Shown here one piece after another: positions 1-11,159 of a stretch of 64,000 nucleotides of DNA (positions are counted from its first letter, which is position 1; each line of letters starts with the position of its first letter). The notes under the pieces were generated by a model that was not told where the DNA came from, searched no databases, and saw nothing but the letters and a program-made list of their open reading frames with translations. Source of the DNA: Undaria pinnatifida (taxonomy: Eukaryota > Sar > Phaeophyceae > Laminariales > Alariaceae); NCBI GenBank assembly GCA_012845835.1, contig JABAKD010000027.1, forward strand, positions 13,004,487 through 13,068,486, read 5' to 3'. The position numbers and the translations under genes were made by a program.

Positions 1-925
1 TGGTGAGCACCTCTATCGTAGTACGCGCGTGAAAAAAAGTTGTGCTCTACCTACACCTCACCAACAAACTGATTATGTGAAAAAGAAAAGTTCAATCCGA
101 CAAACAGGTCATAATTAGCCTTTTAGGAGGGAACACTGTAACCAGGACTAATTACGACCAGAAAGAAAAAATCAGGGAAACACATAGGATTTCGTGAATA
201 CGGTGGGTCCTGATTACTATGGTACGTCTGTAACAGGATGAAAAGAAAAAAACTTCATATCACAAAACGAAAAAACAAGAAATAGACATTCCAACGAGAT
301 TGGGTTTGTGAGTCCTGTCGTTCAAAAACGGAAAAATGGTCCAAAAATTGCTATTGTGCCTTTATTGTAGCTTGTGTACCCGCGACGCTTAAGAAAAGAG
401 AACGAGGCCAAAGAGAAGAGGAGGGGACCTCGGCTCACTTTTTCTTATTCACCCGCGAGGGCACAGAGGAAGGGGAGGAGGGAAAGGATAAACAAAGAGG
501 GGGCGTTGGCTCACGATATGTGACCAAGGGTACGACATTGGTAGGGGGGATGTTACGACGGTGTTACCATGATGTTATCATGATGTTACGCTATGCCCCC
601 ATTTTCACTTCCGGGTTTGACTTACGGGTTTCCAGCACTACCGCCAGTGACTCTTTCAAATACCCCACTGACAAAACTGACCTTAGGTGAACTGTTTTTC
701 GGCGAAGCGTGGCAAATCCTTGTATTGCGGATCTCATGTCGCATAATAACTGGAACGGCGCGAAAGCTTGAGATCGCAAAGGAACGGGGGGCGGTCACTC
801 GCGCGAGTGGCCCCGCGCCACCGCCAAAATTGCCCCCCAAAAGAGAATGCCCTACCATAAACTTGCTCTTGTGTACGTACGATTCATAGCGATGGGCGCG
901 ACTAGGCTGTGACTAGCGCACGCAC
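1..925. other. ATAD3-like intron reaching the left edge
   Basis: No exon seen. It holds an inverted-repeat element end at 1-170 (GCACCTCTATCGTAGTACGC) and a palindrome GTCACTCGCGCGAGTG near 795 shared with other repeats. No GPPGTGK-coding stretch on the minus strand, so the Walker A exon is further left. Confidence 0.5.
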
Positions 926-1018
926 CGGATCGAAGCGGCGAGATGTCGCAGCCTGTGTTCCACGTCGGGCGGCAGAACGATTCCTTCCAGCTCCTCCTCC
1001 GCCAAGGCAAGATCACGA
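926..1018 (-). CDS. ATAD3: ATAD3-like exon, lead-in to AAA+ domain
   Basis: Acceptor CAGCAG, donor ATCCG|GTGCGT; 1 nt + 30 codons + 2 nt. LALAEEELEGIVLPPDVEHR aligns with the conserved DALEGVVLSPSLEARV just before the Walker A loop. A tandem CAGCAG gives a possible 3-nt shift of the acceptor, but only the inner site keeps phase. Confidence 0.75.
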
Positions 1019-4000
1019 CTGCTGGGATGGGATTCAACAGAGAGAGTTCGGGGGAGGGTAAAGGCTTCAGCACACGCGGGAGTCAGCCATCCATGGCGGA
1101 TAGGATTATGTTCTCCATCGGATGGATGGGGATAATAATTAAGGCATTGAATTTATTGTGTTTTATATTATTTAGCTCATCACTTTTTTTTCTTACAAGT
1201 CGCACTTTTTCTTTCTCTTTCTCCGTCCCTATACGTAACTCGTATTCGGGGTCGCTAAGAAGGCTCTTCTCCCCCCTCCCCGCTACGGAACGCGCCTCCA
1301 TTTTTATCGCGCCAAGACTCCAGCCTTTTCTTCCCTCGTCGGTCCTAACCGCAATTGCTACAAATTACATGGATTCATTGTTTTTCTTCTGCTCGTTGGC
1401 CGTGGCTATGAGTGGTAGACGTTGAACGGCACGCTGCACTTTGTCCGATAGCAAACGTAATACCAGGTAGTGTTTTAAACTCACCCCAGCACCTACAAGT
1501 TGATCTTGCTGGGACTTAGCCGAGAGAGGCGAGAGGAGGGTAAATCAAGTGTTCGTGAACACTTGGGATTCAGTTGTCCTTGACTTACGCGCTAAGCAGT
1601 GCCCGGCACATCGTCTCCCTCTACCATCCGAACATTTTTTTTTTCTTGAACTGACGTTGTATTAAGTAAGGTTAACCCGCCCCCCCCCCTCCGTATATAC
1701 TTCGAAACACTTTATTTACACACTTTTTGTTATGGGGATGCAACGCCTCAAAATTTAACTAAGCCACACGAATGCAAGACAATTATTATATTTATTATTA
1801 TCATTGCCCTCCGACAATGCAGCGTACAGTACGTGTTGATCCGACGTAAACCGAACATGCGTCAATAAGGCGGTAGCATCTCTCGTTCTCTCGTACGACC
1901 CTCTGCCAACCATTTCCCAATCCTTTCCCCACGTCTCCGACAATTGTCATCTATTCAAGCCCCCCCTAAGAGGCAATTATCGTCTGCCTCGAACGTGGAA
2001 AGGCATGATATTGAAAAACGGGATCAGCTTTTGAAGCTCCCCCCCCCCCCTATTTATATCGTTATCGGTGATGAATAAACAGAATGGTGTAAACAAATAA
2101 AAGAAGACAACAAATTAGGGGTTTTTAGAGCTGTGATTCGGCAACACTTGACGACTAAAACCGTCTCGGTAGGTGCCGATAGTGAATTAAATGACTCGTG
2201 ACGGCAGACGAATGTAGTCAGGCATGCGAAGCGAGCTAAACCAGCCCCCTCGTCGAGGGGGCCCCGCCAAACAAAGAAAACGCGCAATCCACATTGACAA
2301 TCCTTCCTCCGAATATGGAAATCCAACAAGTGGGATAGTCGGCACGTCCGGAAAACGACTAGTTACTAGAGTCCGACTAACTAACTGGCGGGTGATCAAG
2401 TCGTGCCGACTCACGGCTCTAGGAATTGGTGTATATCGACTCCCTATACCATAAGCAATGTAGTGTTTCGAAACAGTATGTCTCCCTCAAATACCCCCCC
2501 CTACGTTATCAATGCTACCGTCTATTCCCCGAGATGTCAAGCTGAAGCATTCCTCAACGTTGGATGAACGCGATCATCTCTGTGAAAAGCGTTTCACGGA
2601 GGCTGCGAGTTGGCAGCGAAAGTGGTCTGCGCGTTTCAGGTTCCAACCGCCTTCGTCGAACGAGAACCGTCCACGCCTAACAACGAACATACCAGCAGGA
2701 TCTTGCGCCTTCGCATATGGTGTGGCACTATCATCTCCCTCGAATGCAGGAAATCACTGATGATGTCTTGACTTCGTATCAATCTCTTCTGCGCAATGTG
2801 TCTCTATCAGGACCAGGAACGGCGCTCCGTCTCGAAAGGGATGCGTGGTCAGATGAACCAAATTACCAAGGCAAGCACCAATGCAAGCACCAAGGCAAGC
2901 AACAAATTAGTACGCCCGCCCCCCACCGTTCCCCGACGCTAAAAACAAACATCATTGGTGCATGTACCGGGACGCACGTGCCGCTGTACCTCAATCGGAA
3001 TAGCATACGCCAACGCCGGGCGATCCAGGCAACGGCTGCGGCCGGGATGGACCCCGGCAAGTCCGTCTCTCGAACCAGGCGTGGCTTGGTTAGCCTCCGC
3101 CGAACGGCCGTCGCTGCAAGAAAAAGGAGGTCATGACACGAATAGGGCGGGTCAACGAAACGGAAGGAGCGACGCGTACCACGGCGGGGGTGTCACGAAC
3201 ACACGAAGCATTCCGGGTAGAGGTCGAGCCCCAAGTGCATCCAATAGTTCGTGGGCAACACCCGTGCAGCTTGATAGACACGAACAGCACTTGTACAAAC
3301 ATTTGCGAAACTCTTGAGACCTTACGGAGGGGATGGCTAGTAAACATCTCCGGATCAACCAGTGGATTTTTTTTCAAAAATGCTGTGATCTGTCTACATG
3401 GTGATACGGGTATGTGCAGTTCTTAGTTTTTTTTAAATGATATCATAGCAGTAGTGCCGTATGGCCTAAGTTCCTTATCGAGCTTGTACTTACTCCTGTT
3501 CGTGTCAAACTTAGATTCATTGTCGGACTGGTACGTGTACATATGCTGCACGGTCTTCCTATCACAAATTTTATGGAGCATCGATTCGTAGAAGAGCTGA
3601 TAAGCCGGCGTTTATCGCTTTTTAGGTTGCTGTATACCCCGGTCCCAAACGGTTTGATATCTACTAAAAATAGCACACCCTCTGGTACCTGCGAGAGTTG
3701 CGGCGTTCCCAACCAAGAGGCTGACGAAGGCCAGCCCAAGTAGCCCCGCCATGATTCTTGTCAACTTCAAGGGGTCGGATGAGACGGATAAAACCGCCGC
3801 GCCCACCAAAGCGAACGTCTCGTCCACCACCTAAGCCGCGCGTGCGCACGAAGATAAAATGCTTAGAATACGTCACCCGTGAACCGCATAGTGTCGTCTA
3901 GGTGTCATTTCACCATTTGCATGTGTAGCAAAGCCTATCCCGCAACGGTTCCTCCCGGCTATTTTTTTCCTCCAAAAAATGCCCACCGGCCAACCCACGG

Positions 4001-7000
4001 GGTTGGGTCAGGAAGCTTTCAAAATCTCTTGGATCGGGTCGGGTCGGGTCGGGTCGGGTCGGGTCGGGTCGGGTCGGGTCGGGTCATCAGGTGTTTGAAA
4101 TCTCACGGACCGGATCAGGTCGAGAGGGTTTTGAAACACACAGGTCGGATAGGGCCTCCTTGATCCGCCCCGACCCGACGCTTGAAAAGTTGAGGCAACA
4201 GCACGGAACCGAAAAGCAAAACGATCATGCAAGAAGGACATCAGGAGTTTCGCCATATTATCACTGCCCAGAATCAAGTACAAAAGGGAGTTTGATTTCG
4301 TGCATAATTTTCCTTTTTTTGGCTCCCTGAGTGGATTTTTTTGGTTCCCTTGGTGACCTTTAAGAAATAAGCTCATACTGCATGCACATTGTTGGATAAA
4401 AAAAAGTAAAACGATATATGAAATAGTAGTAATTATAACAACAATATAAATGCTACTAATGACAATTAGAACAACAGCGCTCACCGCCTGTGTCTGCTTC
4501 CTAGCCTCTTTTCCTTTGGCCCGTATCCTAGCCACGTCCGCCGCTTCCCCTCCTCGTTCCGCCTCAGTCAACGCGCGCACGGTGGCGAGACTTTCAGACA
4601 GCCTGCGGGGTATTAGAGTCCGCAATACAAACACGTGCATCGGCCATCGAAGAGGTACGAGAAGCACATGCCCGGCGTCAGGGGCGAAGGTTCTCAGATA
4701 CCCTGTTCTTTTTTAGGCTCCGAGAAACAAGCACGATCGTTTCGGGCAGTCAAAGCGCGGACGGCCACCAGGTCTATGAGAGAGCCCCGGGTGTGTTTGG
4801 GTTCGGGCTTCCCGAAACAATAACCCGCGTTTCGGACGGTCAAGCGCGGACGACTTTCAGACTGTAGCCTGGGGCGTGTGTTTGGGTCCGTGACGCAATC
4901 ACGTGAACCGGGTAGAAAACGCCCGCTATGAGAGGTGAAGGTTCTCAAGCAGTCAGAGGTGTGTTAGGATCCGAGAAGCAAGCACGCGAGTTTCTGGTAG
5001 TCGAAAGTACGGGCGACGGCAAGGATTTCAGACACCCCGGCGTGTGTGTTCGAGGTCCGACGAGCAGACGCGTGCATCGGGTTTCCTTAGGGCAAAATAT
5101 CGCCTTCCTCGGACGTGGAAGTGTGTTGATGTCCTGGCGTGCCTACGAGTAGTATAGATCAAATAATTAGGTAGCGTCGCATCGTAGGCTTTGTGGATGA
5201 GTCAATCGGGGGCCGGCTTTTGGCGTATAGGCTTTGTGGATGAGTCAATCGGGGGCCGGCTTTTGGCGTATACCTTTGCCTCAAGAGTTTCTGAACCTTA
5301 GCAGCAGTGTTTGTGTGCGTTCTTCAGTAGTCAACCGTTTTTTCTACCTTTCATGTGGCTGACGCCGTAATAAGTCATTTTTAATCGCCCACACGGGTGA
5401 AGGAAGCACGAGGGTGGACCCACGTCGATCTGTGGATCGCGCTGTACAATTGGTGCTTTCTTAGATTTTGTGGGGGTGCTGTTTATGGCGTACCTGCGAT
5501 TGGTGGAGAGCTGTGCCGTCTGATTGGCCGCCTGTACGTCGAGCAGCAACAACGCTACCTCCGTCGACCTCCGGCGAGACTCCTATTCGGCCGATGCAAC
5601 AATAACGGGACATGTTGGGGGGGGGGGTGCTAAGGAGGGAAGACTAATCCGTTTCCACAGTGGCTGCATTGCAGCACATACCGTATAGGACATCTGCCAA
5701 GAAACGTAAAACCGGACCCATGCGTGGTTTCTTATTTCGGAGAAGGTGCGTTCTTCACTAACCGCAGAATAAAAATGCTTTTTTAGGGGTTGTACTCCCA
5801 CTCGCGGGTCGGATTTGGAGGTTTTCAAACTCTCGCGGGTCGCGTCGGGTCGGGGCAGAAGGTGCTCCAAATCTCAGGGGTCGGGTCAGGTGGGGTCAGG
5901 TCGGGTCAGGTCGGGCCAGGAGATATTCCAATACCAATGGCCGGGTGGCCGGGTCTGGTCACCTTGGCCCGACCCGACCCGACCCGCAAGAACTGACCCA
6001 GATCTTAAAAATACCTGGAAATAACGGCTCCAGGTTTTTCCTATTTTCCTGAAATTTTCAGCCGGCTTATGTTATTGCCCTGTTTCTTGTCAGGTGTCGT
6101 ATATTTTAACGGTAGTGCATGGTGGTTGCCAATAACATGCATTGCTGAAACACATACACGTCAAAAAGCAAGACTTCGTCACGCAAAACTGCACCCACCT
6201 CTAACGCTCCGAGAACTTCGACGGCTTTTTGTTCCTCGTGAAGACTTTCTAGGGCTAAGGACGTTTTTTCCTCCACCAAAGCCTCTGCTGCGCCGAGCTC
6301 CATCTCGGCTGTCGCTAGGGTCTGTGTGTGCATGACAGGGACGGGAACGTGTGAGAATGCTCTGTCAGATATACGCCACGCTTTAGCATATTCTCTACAT
6401 GTGTTGAAGCTCATTGACCCAGGTTCCGCCGCTTTTTGTAAAGGTTTCACCGCATTAGGTCGGGTTCCACCAGATTTGGATCAGGTTGCTTTGCATTCGG
6501 GTCAGGGTGCACCGCATTTGGCTTAGGTTGCACCGCATTAGGAATAACTTTCACCGCATTCGGCTCATGCTGCACCGCATCTGACTAAGGTTGCACCGTA
6601 TTCAGCTCAAGCTGCACTGCATCGTATCAGGTTGCACCGCAACATCTCAGGTTGCACCGCATATACCTTGTGCGACGTGCCTACCAGACATTTTGAGTAC
6701 AGAGTTCTTGGCTGGATGTGTACAGAGTTCTTGGCTGGATGTCGACCCCAACCAGCGACTGCGACGCGCTTCGTCCACCTTGCCCTGGTCGTAATTTAAC
6801 CCCTTTCTAAAACTTTTGTAAGAAATAACCCACACAAATTTCAAGTATATTGTACCACGAAAGGGGTTGTGCTTCTGTTCAACGCCGCAACACGTTCAAC
6901 AGAAGCAACAAATATCCACGAAAATGCAACAAATTCGCTCATTTTCGTTCGTAGGTGGCGACGACGAGAACCTCCGCCCTAACACCTATCTACTGGCTCC

Positions 7001-9903
7001 CTCGGGTGTGTGGAAATTTACTTTTTTTTTTTTACTCACCTCGGACAGATCATGATCTAGATTATCTTGATCACGCAAATCATCTGTATCATCTACTGCA
7101 GTACATCCCGTATCGGCTGCTATGAGATGTAGTGCAGGATGTGTGTGTAGAAAGTACAGATCCAACCTTGGAAGCATTTTGCTAGATTGTGCAGATCGTA
7201 CGGCTCCCACCCGGTGACATGGACTATACCACACAGATCTTCCCTAAAATGTCTCGATCATCAAGGGGAGACCGGTGATCTGTCCGGCATGTGAAGGTCT
7301 TGAAATGGTCTCCATCAATAATTGTTTGAGGCATTGTGCCGTAGGTTTATGCTCTTGTCAATCGGGGGGCTCCGCAGCTCGCCTTACGGTTGTGCGATGT
7401 TTTACAAAGTACGTTTCAGGCACTCGATGCCCATTCGACGGACCGTGTCATACCTGGTTGTGTCTGAGTGCTAGCCATCTCCGACGATCTCGTCCCGTCG
7501 CCTTCTCGAAAGCTATTTTGTTCTGCAGGGCATGTGCACCAAGCGGCGAAGCGGCGGTATTGGGCGATCGCTACAGTTTATTGAGTAGTTTATTGAGTTT
7601 TTTTTTCTTCTTGTCGTTGGGGGCGTCACGGCTTGTCTACGCGATACCAAAGACAGTGATTGTTGTCCTTGTGCTATTTTGCCGTGGGGAGATTAACGGC
7701 TGGTCTGCGTGATACAGAATACATTGGCTTACCTTGCTCTATTTCATCTTCGGGTCGAAAGATTCACTACGCGCTATCATGCCGAAGACAACGGGTTTCT
7801 CGTGCCCCTTTCCGGGAGGGGTTGTGGGAATTATCATGGCTTGTTTACGCGATGCCGAGTACAGTGATTTGCTTGGGTTAGGTTACGTGGGGTCGAAGGT
7901 TTTTCCACGTGATCCTGACTGCATAGCGATTTCCTCGTGTTCTGCTGCCGTGGGGCAACCACGGCTTGTTTACGCTATACCGAACGCGTTTTTTTTTTGT
8001 TTTCCTTGTGTTTGTTTTACCATAACATATAGTCCGTGCAGGACAATTTGTACCCGTTGTTTCCGGCTAATAACTTTCGAAATATGTCGGATTGAAAAAT
8101 AAAACGACCTTGGTCGTGACCATCAAGGCTTGGGGAATCGAATATCGTCGATTTTTTCTTTCTATTCCTATACTAAAATCAAGTCATATATGGGCAGTCA
8201 CTAAAAGCCAACCCAATATCTGGCTAAATGGGCTAAAAAAAACTACCAAAATGGATAAAATCATGAATATATCGCGAACTTTAGTTTTTCAAGAACCCAA
8301 AAAATTCACTGATTTGGAGCACGGCAAAACAAATCGTTTCCGGCTCCTTGTTTTAAAATCGTGAAGTACGACCTCCGCAATAAAAGCTATGAAGATAACA
8401 TAATATTTCTTGTTTTATGCCAATATCTCCGTCAAATTATGTAAACATATTATGAGCAAAAACCCTGACGATTGAATTTGCCAGAGCTCCCCGAATCCGT
8501 GGTCGTAATCAGGTTGCAAAAAGTATACGCCCCTCCCAAAAGCTATCGAGTTTTCCGGTTTATTGGCGATAAATACTTGAAATAAAAATCCATTACTTCA
8601 CGGATTATCGCGAGGAGATTAGCTCTTTAGGCGCACGTTCGAATTTCAGATCACACACCCAGACGCTGAGAAAAGTGCGCATTGGTGCTGGGAAAAAATT
8701 GAATAATGTCTCCTGCATGGACCATAGCAGATCGCGGCTTGTCTACGAGACATTGAACTCAATGGCGATAGTACGTCAGTTTGCCGTGGGGTCGAGGGTT
8801 GCTCACGCAAAACCGAAAACAATATTTTTGTCTCACGTTGGTTCACCGTGGGAGGAAACCGGCTTGTCGTGAAATCGGCGGATAAATCTGTTTTACCCAC
8901 AGAGAACCTTCGTTTTCTGTACATCGCCACGTTCGGAGGGGCCGGACGGGTCAGACAGCGAGTGCCATGCTGATTGCTTTTTCTTTTTGCCTATTTTATT
9001 TTGTACCTTTTTTTTCCAATTCCATCTGTTCGGGTGACTCAGATCCGGGGTCACGTCACAGCTTCCCCTGTCCCCTTCCCCCTCCACGACGTGCATGCCT
9101 TCATTTTTATTGTGAAAAGGGTGTAGGACTATCTGCTCTCTTCGACTGTTGATGTCAGGGCGAAGAGCTCCCGCTTTTCCTCCATGCCAAATATCCCGGC
9201 AGTACACGAACAGTAGATCTGTGTGCTTTAATACGAGGTTATGGTCGTGGGTTTGGCCGTCTACTGTCAGGAGAAATACTCACAAGAATATTTACGGGTC
9301 GAGTCAATTCTCTCGGCTCAGGTTAGGCCACCTGGCGTGACCCGACCCGACCCGACCCGACCCGACCCGACCCGACCCGACCCGACCCGACCCGACCCGA
9401 CCCGACCCGACCCGACCCGACCCGACCCGACCCGACCCGACCCGACCCGACCCGACCCGACCCGACCCGACCCGACCCGACCCGACCCGACCCGACCCGA
9501 CCCGACCCGACCCGACCCGACCCGACCCGACCCGACCCGACCCGACCCGACCCGACCCGACCCGACCCGACCCGACCCGACCCGACCCGACCCAACCCGA
9601 CCCGACCCGACCCGGCCAAATCCGACCTGTGAAATTTCACAGCCCCATCACCCGGCCTGACTCGTCCCGTGAAATTTCGAATGCCTCCCGACCCGACCCG
9701 ACTCTACCCGCGAGGTTTAGAAAGCCTTCTGACCCGACCCCTGAGTCGGGTACTATCTCGTTAAAAGCCCGTAAAAATCCCCCTCGACGTTACCTTGATT
9801 ATGTCAAGTTCAAGTTCCTTCAGCGACGCCAGCTGTCGTAGTTGTGCCGCTGGTTGCCAGTCCCCCCCCTGCTCCTCCACCAACCCAAGCACCGTAAGGC
9901 TCG
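926..9903 (-). CDS. ATAD3: ATAD3-like mitochondrial AAA+ ATPase, partial (7 internal exons)
   Basis: Exons read right to left: 9903-9794, 6321-6199, 5531-5494, 4602-4485, 3830-3689, 3113-2990, 1018-926. All splice phases join without a stop (748 nt). The order of parts matches ATAD3: Glu/Ala-rich coiled coil, a hydrophobic segment (AGLLGLAFVSLLVGNAATLA), a KPRLVRET motif (family KPSLVRET) and ELEGIVLPPDVEHRLRHLA (family LEGVVLSPSLEARVRDIA). The last leads into the Walker A exon, which lies beyond the left edge. ATAD3 proteins sit in the mitochondrial inner membrane and are tied to nucleoids and membrane contacts. The first exon was not found and should lie between 9904 and 12456. The family call rests on motifs recognised by eye and is strong for the last three exons, weaker for the coiled-coil exons. 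Confidence 0.75.
1019..2989. other. ATAD3-like intron
   Basis: No coding exon recognised. Pyrimidine-rich tracts and C homopolymers (1681-1690, 2041-2050) and no multi-copy repeat that I could match. Confidence 0.45.
2990..3113 (-). CDS. ATAD3: ATAD3-like exon, KPxLVRET motif
   Basis: Acceptor TTCTTGCAG, donor TTGAG|GTACAG; 2 nt + 40 codons + 2 nt, matching neighbours on both sides. It encodes TAVRRRLTKPRLVRETDLPG, the equivalent of R.IEARLGKPSLVRETSR in ATAD3, then a basic helix AWIARRWRMLFRL. Confidence 0.75.
3689..3830 (-). CDS. ATAD3: ATAD3-like exon, membrane segment
   Basis: Acceptor GGCTTAG, donor CTCGCAG|GTACCA, 47 codons + 1 nt. It encodes VVDETFALVGAA, then DPLKLTRIMAGLLGLAF and a further hydrophobic run ending NAATLA. 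This parallels the family text for the aborted-loop helix and membrane span (I.TF..G ... D..K.T..VAGLT.LA ... NA..VA). Confidence 0.7.
4014..4175. repeat. (GGGTC)n repeat with flanking unit
   Basis: About ten perfect GGGTC units at 4035-4084, followed by the flank GTTTGAAATCTCACGGACC that recurs, in variants, beside the other GGGTC arrays. Lies in an ATAD3-like intron. Confidence 0.85.
4485..4602 (-). CDS. ATAD3: ATAD3-like exon, end of coiled coil
   Basis: Acceptor ACCCCGCAG, donor CAGGCG|GTGAGC, 1 nt + 39 codons. The text ALTEAERGGEAADVARIRAK resembles the family's AEAQGR..AER...D.YLEQIRAKA. Its 5' part also seeds the degenerate tandem repeat at 4577-5090. Confidence 0.65.
4577..5090. repeat. 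Degenerate tandem repeat seeded on an exon boundary
   Basis: Two alternating blocks recur. Block A has TTTCAGAC, a G-rich stretch and GTCCG (near 4577-4640, 4847-4905, 5008-5080). Block B has GAAGGTTCTCA and TCCGAGAA.CAAGCACG (near 4680-4755, 4928-5008). The first A block covers the acceptor and first bases of the exon at 4602. Confidence 0.6.
5185..5270. repeat. Tandem duplication of a 43-bp unit
   Basis: Units 5185-5227 and 5228-5270 are identical (TAGGCTTTGTGGATGAGTCA...). Recent duplication in an intron. Confidence 0.95.
5494..5531 (-). CDS. ATAD3: ATAD3-like 38-nt micro-exon
   Basis: Acceptor GTACAG after a T/C-rich tract, donor CGCAG|GTACGC. It encodes AANQTAQLSTN plus two bases of an Arg codon completed by the G that opens the next exon. 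It bridges a phase-0 end and a phase-2 start that would otherwise not join. Confidence 0.45.
5795..6010. repeat. Degenerate GGGTC-type repeat
   Basis: Units such as GGTTTTCAAACTCTCGCGGG and TCGGGTCAGGTGGGGTCAGG, ending in GACCCGACCCGACCC; a decayed relative of the perfect GGGTC arrays. Confidence 0.75.
6199..6321 (-). CDS. ATAD3: ATAD3-like exon, coiled coil
   Basis: Acceptor CACACAG, donor GAG|GTGGGT, exactly 41 codons, phase 0 at both ends. It is Glu/Ala/Leu-rich (EKTSLALESLHEEQKAVEVL) and reads as one long helix, as expected for the coiled-coil part of ATAD3. Confidence 0.6.
6443..6665. repeat. Minisatellite, about 24-bp unit
   Basis: About nine imperfect units of AGGTTGCACCGCATTnGGCT in the intron upstream of the 6199-6321 exon. 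Confidence 0.85.
7036..7297 (-). mobile_element. Miniature inverted-repeat element, family R4
   Basis: Ends CACCTCGGACAGATCATGAT and GGTGATCTGTCCGGCATGTG are near-inverted copies. The interior (GCAGATCGTACGGCTCCCAC) matches, in reverse, the copy at 10239-10484. No coding capacity; non-autonomous DNA element. Confidence 0.75.
7360..8880. repeat. Degenerate tandem repeat, about 90-bp unit
   Basis: Units with CGGCTTGTCTACGCGATACC and a spaced TGCCGTGGGG recur near 7627, 7690, 7838 and 7962, and again near 8735 and 8850. The stretch 8000-8730 between is AT-richer with no unit. Confidence 0.65.
9339..9750. repeat. Long (GACCC)n array with flanking variants
   Basis: About 55 consecutive GACCC units at 9339-9614 with a single variant unit near 9592. 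Degenerate flanks (CCCGTGAAATTTCGAATGCC, CGCGAGGTTTAGAAAGCC) follow to about 9750. The same flank sequence sits beside the other GGGTC loci. Open in all frames, so long apparent ORFs here are artefacts. Confidence 0.95.
9794..9903 (-). CDS. ATAD3: ATAD3-like exon, coiled-coil start
   Basis: Acceptor CTGGGCAG, donor AAG|GTAACG, 110 nt (2 nt + 36 codons). It encodes a helical stretch with QLRQLASLKELELDIIK at its end. It was chosen because its end phase fits the next exon and it is Leu/Glu-rich like the family's N-terminal coil. This is the least certain exon of the model. Confidence 0.5.
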
Positions 9904-10238
9904 CTGCCCAGTCCGTGGGGTAGTTTGATCGCCCCAATCGCGAGTGCCGGTCCCCAAATGCGAGCAGGGATGGGAGCTAGGTCAGAGTTTAAGGTGCCGT
10001 CACGGATGTTGTCAGGGGTGAAGGCCAGATTAAACGTCCCCTGACTTACATTTGTGCGGAGTCATGCTGCGGCAGGGATGAAGCAAATTTTTCTGGTGCT
10101 CTGTTTTTCTCTCCTCCATCAATGTAACCACCTTAAGGCTCGTCTTTAAGCGAAGCAGAGCCACTCACTCTCGAGAGTGGCTACCCCATTTCTCGGGGCT
10201 TTTCGATTTCGTGTTTCTCCCCGCCCCGTGGAATGTTT

Positions 10239-10484
10239 CACACCTCGGACAGATGATCTACCAGATGATCTATCCCCAGTCAATGATCTACATATTTTCA
10301 AGGGGAGATCTGTATGGACTATAGATCACGTTGCCGGGTGGAAACCGTACGATCTGTACCATCTAGAACGTGTTTCTCGGGTTGGATCTGCACTCCACAT
10401 AAACAGATCCTGCACAACATCTCTTAACGGCAACCTTAGGATCTGCTGTAGATGATCTAGATCGTCATCTGTGCGAGGTGTGGA
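10239..10484 (+). mobile_element. Miniature inverted-repeat element, family R4
   Basis: Left end CACACCTCGGACAGATGATC, right end GATCGTCATCTGTGCGAGGTGTG: inverted repeats of about 20 bp with few mismatches. Interior GATCT-rich, about 245 bp. Confidence 0.8.
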
Positions 10485-10944
10485 CTGTTTTGTTGCGCTG
10501 CGCCAACAATGTATGTTACAGAGTCCGGTTACGAGTAACGCATTTACAAAGCCTTACCTCTGGAGAAGAAGAAGGGGGGGGCGGGGGGGGGGTAACCCCC
10601 CTTTCCGCGGCCCTTTTTTTTCTGGTGTTTTTAGTTTTGCTTCTCTATCAGCCTAGACGCCTTAACTCTATGATTTATGTTGGGAAAGGGTCCTTGGAAT
10701 TAGTATAGGACATTTGTTTGCCGTAGCAACAGTAGGGTCGCTGTCCGGAGCCGTGGAAAAATAGAACCGTTCCCAAAAGCGAGCAGCGGGTGACAGTTAA
10801 GCCGGGATGTAAGGTCCGTCAGGCGTACGAGATTCAACGCAGCGAAGGCGATATGCGTATGGACAGTCTGACTGCGCACAAGAGCTGGGAATTCATGTTT
10901 ATGCTGTTCTTTGCGAACGCCATGTCATGGGACCGTCCCAGAAG

Positions 10945-11155
10945 GCTTGTGGTTTAGGTAAGGATTCCTTTTCGTGGTCAGCATAAGGATTCCATCGTGA
11001 TCGGCCATGGAATAGTTTGTGATAAGCTAATGATTTCATTGTGGTTGGCGAAGGAGTCTTCGTGGCTATCTAAGTGTTTCGTTCTGGTCAGCTAAGGGTT
11101 CCGCTGTGATCAGCTTAAGGATTTTTTTGAGGCCAGCATAAGGATTCCTGTGTGT
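10945..11155. repeat. Minisatellite, about 29-bp unit
   Basis: Roughly seven imperfect units of the form GTGGTCAGCATAAGGATTCC. Confidence 0.75.
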
Positions 11156-11159
11156 GGCT

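Noticed and set aside
4008-4667. 219-codon minus-strand frame taken as one gene
   Set aside because: Only 4485-4602 is an exon, bounded by good splice sites; the rest runs through intron and the GGGTC repeat.
9241-9660. 139-codon and 105-codon open frames of RPDPT/GSGRV repeats
   Set aside because: Pure product of the GACCC pentamer, open in all frames; no start context, no flanking domain.
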